This document shows positions 60,617-64,000 of a DNA stretch of 64,000 bases, in pieces (within the stretch, counting starts at the first letter, position 1; each line of letters opens with the position of its first letter). The notes under the pieces were generated by a model that saw only the letters and a program-made list of their open reading frames with translations, was not told the origin of the DNA and ran no database searches. The position numbers were made by a program, and so were the translations under genes. The stretch is from Berkiella sp964496435. GTDB taxonomy: Bacteria; Pseudomonadota; Gammaproteobacteria; Berkiellales; Berkiellaceae. The stretch covers positions 124,001-188,000 of the forward strand of contig CAZBZP010000003.1 of NCBI GenBank assembly GCA_964496435.1, written 5' to 3'.

Positions 60617-61024
60617 TTAATCCCGCTCTCCGTCATAGGGGTAACGATGAAGTCTAAGGTATTGATCCATATAGCGATAAGAGTTAGGCATGGATCTATC
60701 TGGATCGCAATAATAGGCTTTACCTTGGGCAGAAGCTAAGAAGTTATCCAAGGGTATAATTCCTGCTGTTGTGTCTTCCCAAACGATATGGGTTGCCCCC
60801 AATTTTGCAGCTTCATCAAGTGCTTGGTAGCGAGCATATTGTTCACCAATCGGCATGGCTAGCATTGGCGAACGACCGGTAACGCCACCAACTAAGGTGC
60901 AGTGCGTCATCATTTCAGGATAAGCAGGAAGTACTCTTTGCGCGCGTTGACTTGGCTCAATGGCACAACCCATGAGGATTGAACCTAAAAAAATAACCAG
61001 TAGTCCTTTCCCAGCTTGTTTCAT
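60617..61024 (-). CDS. Lipoprotein (DUF4156-like)
   Basis: 135 residues. Lipoprotein signal peptide MKQAGKGLLVIFLGSILMGC with a lipobox (LMGC). After it come CTLVGGVTGRS, the LGATHIVWED motif near residue 80 and a late YYCDPD. This resembles the DUF4156 outer-membrane lipoproteins; the function is not known. Start ATG 61024 (AGG upstream) is chosen so that the signal peptide begins properly; another ATG at 61048 is in frame. It lies 85 bp upstream of the HlyD gene. Confidence 0.8.
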   Translation of the reverse strand: MKQAGKGLLVIFLGSILMGCAIEPSQRAQRVLPAYPEMMTHCTLVGGVTGRSPMLAMPIGEQYARYQALDEAAKLGATHIVWEDTTAGIIPLDNFLASAQGKAYYCDPDRSMPNSYRYMDQYLRLHRYPYDGERD

Positions 61025-61123
61025 TGTGATGCCTGTCCCTGTGAGCACTATGAATAGTTTAGTTCTATTTAAGTTAACGCGCTAAGGGAAAATTCGAGGC
61101 AAATAAAATTCGCGAAGCGAATT

Positions 61124-61177
61124 AAATCTCTCCCTTTGAATAAAAGGGAGACGGCGCAAAAGCGCCAAGAGGGATTT
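61124..61177. repeat. Cloverleaf palindromic repeat, copy 4
   Basis: The outer stem is AAATC/GATTT (61124-61128 and 61173-61177). Inside are CTCCCTTT...AAAGGGAG (61130-61150) and GGCGC-AAAA-GCGCC (61153-61166). A separate small hairpin AATTCGC-GAA-GCGAATT precedes it at 61108. Same three-stem plan as at 7510, 27663 and 54048, though the sequence is more diverged. Confidence 0.75.
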
Positions 61178-61208
61178 TATCTTACCCCTTCGGCGCGGCT
61201 AGTAAGTT

Positions 61209-62567
61209 CTACTTAGCATCAATAGGCTTGCAGTGTGTTTCTTTTAAGAAAAACATAAGCAAGAAAGCTAAAAATGTAGCGGCTGGTAAAATTAACAAGG
61301 CGGTCTGGTAGCTCTGTGGGCCATAGACGCGGGCTTGATCAAGCATATTGCCATCCCAAGTCCAGTCTAGAATTTTAGCCACTAAAACTTGGCAGATAGC
61401 AAAAGCGCTGACAACGAAGTTGGTCACGGCAACAACGGTACCCGCTAAATTTTGTGGGCAGTTTTCTCGCCCTATCGCAAAGCAAATGACCTCTACGCTG
61501 GTGGTCGCACCAATAAGGAATAAGAGGACTTTAATTTGTGTTAAGGTCAAATTAGGGTAAAACATGAATAACAGTAAAAAAGTTGTCGCAAGTAGTGCGC
61601 CAATCATCATAGGTAATTTGCGGCGTTTTATTTTATCTGACAAAAAGCCAGCAAGGGGAGCGCCCACTGCAATGCCGAGTAGAATCATTGTCACTGCGCG
61701 TGCTGAATCTGTTGGCGAGAAGCCATGCAATGTTTGTAAATATAATTTGCCCCATAATTCTGGGAATACCATGGTAGGTGACCATAATAGTCCACCAATA
61801 ATACCATTGATCCAAATTTGTCGATTCTTCATCGAGCTTCGAATTTCATCCCAGAGCTGGCGGTAACTGCCAACCACTTCTTTATCTACTTCTTTGGGCG
61901 TAGGAGGTGAAGATTTTAAATGTGCTGGGGAGTTTCGAACGACAAGCCAAATGACAGGAACCAAGAAAAACCCGATATAGCTCGAGTAAAGAATGGTATC
62001 TCGCCAACCAATGTCATGTATTAAATCACCCAGAATAATGTCGCCTTGCATCGCTCCGACCATACCCAGGGTTGTTGTTAAACCGGATATCATGGCAAAA
62101 CGGTTAGGGGGCAACCAATTAGAGGCAAGTTTCAATACGCCAACAAAAGCAAAGGCAGAGCCAAAACCGATGGCAAATCGACCCGCTGCAGCAAAAAACC
62201 AAGATTCAGTAGAACCAAAAACCACTGTCCCTACGGCACAGCAGAAAACGGCCAAGGTGAGGATCCATCTTGGACCATAGCGATCCATCAGTAAGCCAAC
62301 AGGCAACTGCATCGGCGTGTAAGAGTAATAATAAAAAGCACTTAGGTGGCCAACCAATGTTGCATCAAGATACTGCCCATTGACGCTAAAAGCCCTTTGC
62401 AGCTCAGGAACCATGAGGCCTGGCGTAATACGCAACAGGTACTCATAGCAATAAAATGCAGCTGCCAAGCCACAAATTATCCATGGTAAGACATTGGTAA
62501 TGAAACCCGATGGAGTGGTTTCAGGAGAATTCGTATTTAAATTTGCCAAGGGTATTTTACCAGTCAT
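61209..62567 (-). CDS. MFS transporter (Legionella/Coxiella-type)
   Basis: 452 residues, about 12 membrane helices. Conserved GLLMDRYGPRWILTL (MFS motif A) after helix 2 and SDKIKRRKLPMMIGALL after helix 8. The start (FYCYEYLLRITPGLMVPELQ) resembles Legionella and Coxiella transporters, including the Pht amino-acid/phagosomal family, whose members supply amino acids or nucleosides during intracellular growth. Substrate not assigned. It is separated from the lipoprotein gene by repeat copy 4. Confidence 0.88.
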   Translation of the reverse strand: MTGKIPLANLNTNSPETTPSGFITNVLPWIICGLAAAFYCYEYLLRITPGLMVPELQRAFSVNGQYLDATLVGHLSAFYYYSYTPMQLPVGLLMDRYGPRWILTLAVFCCAVGTVVFGSTESWFFAAAGRFAIGFGSAFAFVGVLKLASNWLPPNRFAMISGLTTTLGMVGAMQGDIILGDLIHDIGWRDTILYSSYIGFFLVPVIWLVVRNSPAHLKSSPPTPKEVDKEVVGSYRQLWDEIRSSMKNRQIWINGIIGGLLWSPTMVFPELWGKLYLQTLHGFSPTDSARAVTMILLGIAVGAPLAGFLSDKIKRRKLPMMIGALLATTFLLLFMFYPNLTLTQIKVLLFLIGATTSVEVICFAIGRENCPQNLAGTVVAVTNFVVSAFAICQVLVAKILDWTWDGNMLDQARVYGPQSYQTALLILPAATFLAFLLMFFLKETHCKPIDAK

Positions 62568-62713
62568 TTAACTATTCAATATCCAATGGTTAGCCAAACG
62601 CGAAACCCTACGGGATTATCGCGCGCTGATCAAGTCTTGACAGGAGCTCCCAATCGTAGATGACGGAAATTCCTAATCTAACTGCTAGAGTCTTACTGCT
62701 AGAGAACTTAAAC

Positions 62714-62794
62714 CAATTTGAACTTAGGCAAGGCACCCTTCCCCAGGAATGCTCCCTCTGGTGGTTCGGAGGCTTAAATTCAAACTAAGAAGAG
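62714..62794. repeat. MITE-like structured element, copy 2
   Basis: Left end 62714-62737, middle block 62744-62763 (CAGGAATGCTCCCTCTGGTG) and right end 62775-62794 (TAAATTCAAACTAAGAAGAG) match, in order, blocks 12567-12590, 12606-12625 and 12661-12680 of copy 1 at 18/24, 16/20 and 17/20 bases. In the left block all the differences are transitions. A GAGTATT-CAA-ATACTC hairpin directly follows, as GAGC-CTTT-GCTC does after the extra right end in copy 1. Confidence 0.7.
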
Positions 62795-62841
62795 TATTCA
62801 AATACTCTATCCTATTCAGGAAATAATACAATTTATTTTGT

Positions 62842-64000
62842 TTATTCCTCTATATCTGTTGGTTTGCCAACAAAATACCCTTGGACACCATCGACGTTTA
62901 GTTGTCGCAAAGTATTATATTCTTCTTGTGTTTCCACCGCTTCTGCGATGACCAATATCCCCAAACTTCTAGCGATATCTATTAAGGATCTGATGAAAAA
63001 TTGATGTTCTTCATTTTCATGGATGTTTCTAATAAAACTTCCATCAATTTTTAAAAAGTTAAGTTTAAGATTGAATAAATAGGAAAAGGAACTTAAGTTC
63101 TTTCCATAATGATCAATAGATGTTTTGCAACCTAATTGCGAGAACTTTAAGAAAAACTCTCTTGTTTTTTCAATACGACTAATCACCCCATATTCTGGAA
63201 ATTCCAAAATAAGTTGATTCGCCTTTTTGCCTAGCTCTTTTGCTTTATCAAGCAACCATTTTTTAAATTCTTCATTATCAAGGGACTTAGCCGACAAGTT
63301 AATTGTATATCCATTATTGTTATTACTTTGCATAATGCGCGAAATAACATTTTCAATAACCAATTTATCTAAGGAGGCAACTTGATCTAAGCGCTCTGCC
63401 ATAGGCATAAAAACGCCGGCTGATACAATGCTATTATCAGCTAGTTTAATCCGCATAAGGGTTTCGTAAATTTTGTCTTGGGGATGAACAAGCATTTGGG
63501 TTTTTTGAAAGTACAACAGCACTTTGTTGTCACTTATCACTTGAGCAAAGATATTACCCCACTCTTGTTGGCCCTGCACTTGGAGTTGTGCAGCCACTTC
63601 TAAACAGTGCCATTGATTAGCCCCTTTCATTTCAGCATTTCTTAAGGCCATATCAACTTGAGATATAATATCTTTTTTGGTTGTCCCACCACTGAATATC
63701 ACAACGCCAACCGAGCCAACATCTGCTACTTTGCTTAGATGCTTAAATTGAAGATCTTTAAACTGCTGACAAATATTTTCGGCGACTGAAATTGCAACGT
63801 CTTTTGCTTTGTTTGGCAAAATAACAAATAAACTTGCACCTTTGGCATGAGCGATAATAGCACTATTAAATTGTTTACAGCTTTCCCTAACAGCATTAGC
63901 AACTTCTTGTAGCAAACGATCCCCTTCTTGATATCCATAACGATCGTTATATTCTTTAAAGTTTTTAATTTCAATGAGGAATAAGGCGCCACTTGGCATC
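62842..64000 (-). CDS. Degenerate GGDEF plus EAL protein (LapD-like), 5' end outside window
   Basis: The visible ~385 residues hold a GGDEF-like domain whose signature is AHAKGASLF in place of GGDEF, so it cannot make cyclic di-GMP, then an EAL domain. EAL motifs: YETLMRI (E-T-L), NLSAKSL, LEFPEYG, SIDHYGKNLSS (normally DDFG: second Asp is His), LKIDGSF, IAEAVET and QGYFVGKP. Several altered residues suggest a receptor rather than an enzyme, like LapD, though the metal-binding Glu, Asn and Asp are partly kept. The 5' region (possible membrane/HAMP portion) is cut by the window edge. Confidence 0.85.
   Translation of the reverse strand, partial: MPSGALFLIEIKNFKEYNDRYGYQEGDRLLQEVANAVRESCKQFNSAIIAHAKGASLFVILPNKAKDVAISVAENICQQFKDLQFKHLSKVADVGSVGVVIFSGGTTKKDIISQVDMALRNAEMKGANQWHCLEVAAQLQVQGQQEWGNIFAQVISDNKVLLYFQKTQMLVHPQDKIYETLMRIKLADNSIVSAGVFMPMAERLDQVASLDKLVIENVISRIMQSNNNNGYTINLSAKSLDNEEFKKWLLDKAKELGKKANQLILEFPEYGVISRIEKTREFFLKFSQLGCKTSIDHYGKNLSSFSYLFNLKLNFLKIDGSFIRNIHENEEHQFFIRSLIDIARSLGILVIAEAVETQEEYNTLRQLNVDGVQGYFVGKPTDIEE

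Overview
The window comes from an AT-rich gammaproteobacterial chromosome. The gene content (gyrA, ubiG, an sdhCDAB-sucABCD block, scpA/scpB, YciO, BolA, RlmA) is gammaproteobacterial. Several details point to the Legionellales (Legionella, Coxiella and relatives): a bdhA-patatin operon, a patatin-acetoacetate decarboxylase pair, ankyrin or helical-repeat proteins resembling host-directed effectors, and an MFS transporter of Legionella/Coxiella type. The assignment is an inference from recognised protein families, not from a database search.

Layout. 1-5600: 5' part of gyrA (minus), then ubiG-gph, a squalene-synthase-like protein, a YciK-type reductase and a diguanylate cyclase (plus). 5591-9859: minus-strand operon trpS-scpA-scpB-rluB. 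Both condensin subunits carry tandem acidic ALEE-type repeats, and the scpB repeat contains a 100-N assembly gap. 10064-15441: YciO, an alpha-helical repeat protein, yciB-bolA and the bdhA-patatin operon. 15654-28891: a central-metabolism block with sdhCDAB-sucABCD (minus), divergent gltA-galE (plus) and alanine dehydrogenase (minus).

29124-39933: an unknown gene, then a PrsK/PrsR two-component system of the type normally tied to exosortase/EPS loci, an internally duplicated unknown protein, a metallo-beta-lactamase plus class III nucleotide cyclase pair, and patatin plus acetoacetate decarboxylase. 39986-51191 is accessory: a PH-domain membrane protein, an exported methyltransferase-like protein, small ankyrin-like and repeat proteins, a four-gene operon built round a DUF692/MNIO enzyme and a membrane protein with a Cys/Gly/Ser tail, a class C beta-lactamase-family hydrolase, an orphan AbiEii-type nucleotidyltransferase and an enlarged adenosine deaminase. 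51192-64000: rlmA, tRNA-Glu, tRNA-Ala, gltX, LysE-PAP2, a large ankyrin protein, a C39-peptidase ABC exporter with its HlyD partner, a lipoprotein, an MFS transporter and a degenerate GGDEF-EAL protein cut by the window edge.

The best candidate for an undescribed system is the DUF692/MNIO operon at 42236-45042. The membrane protein's C-terminal Cys-rich tail looks like the substrate of the iron oxidase encoded immediately downstream, with a small partner protein after it. At DNA level there are two families of intergenic structured repeats: four copies of a three-hairpin 'cloverleaf' palindrome, and two diverged copies of a roughly 80-115 bp element with inverted ends.
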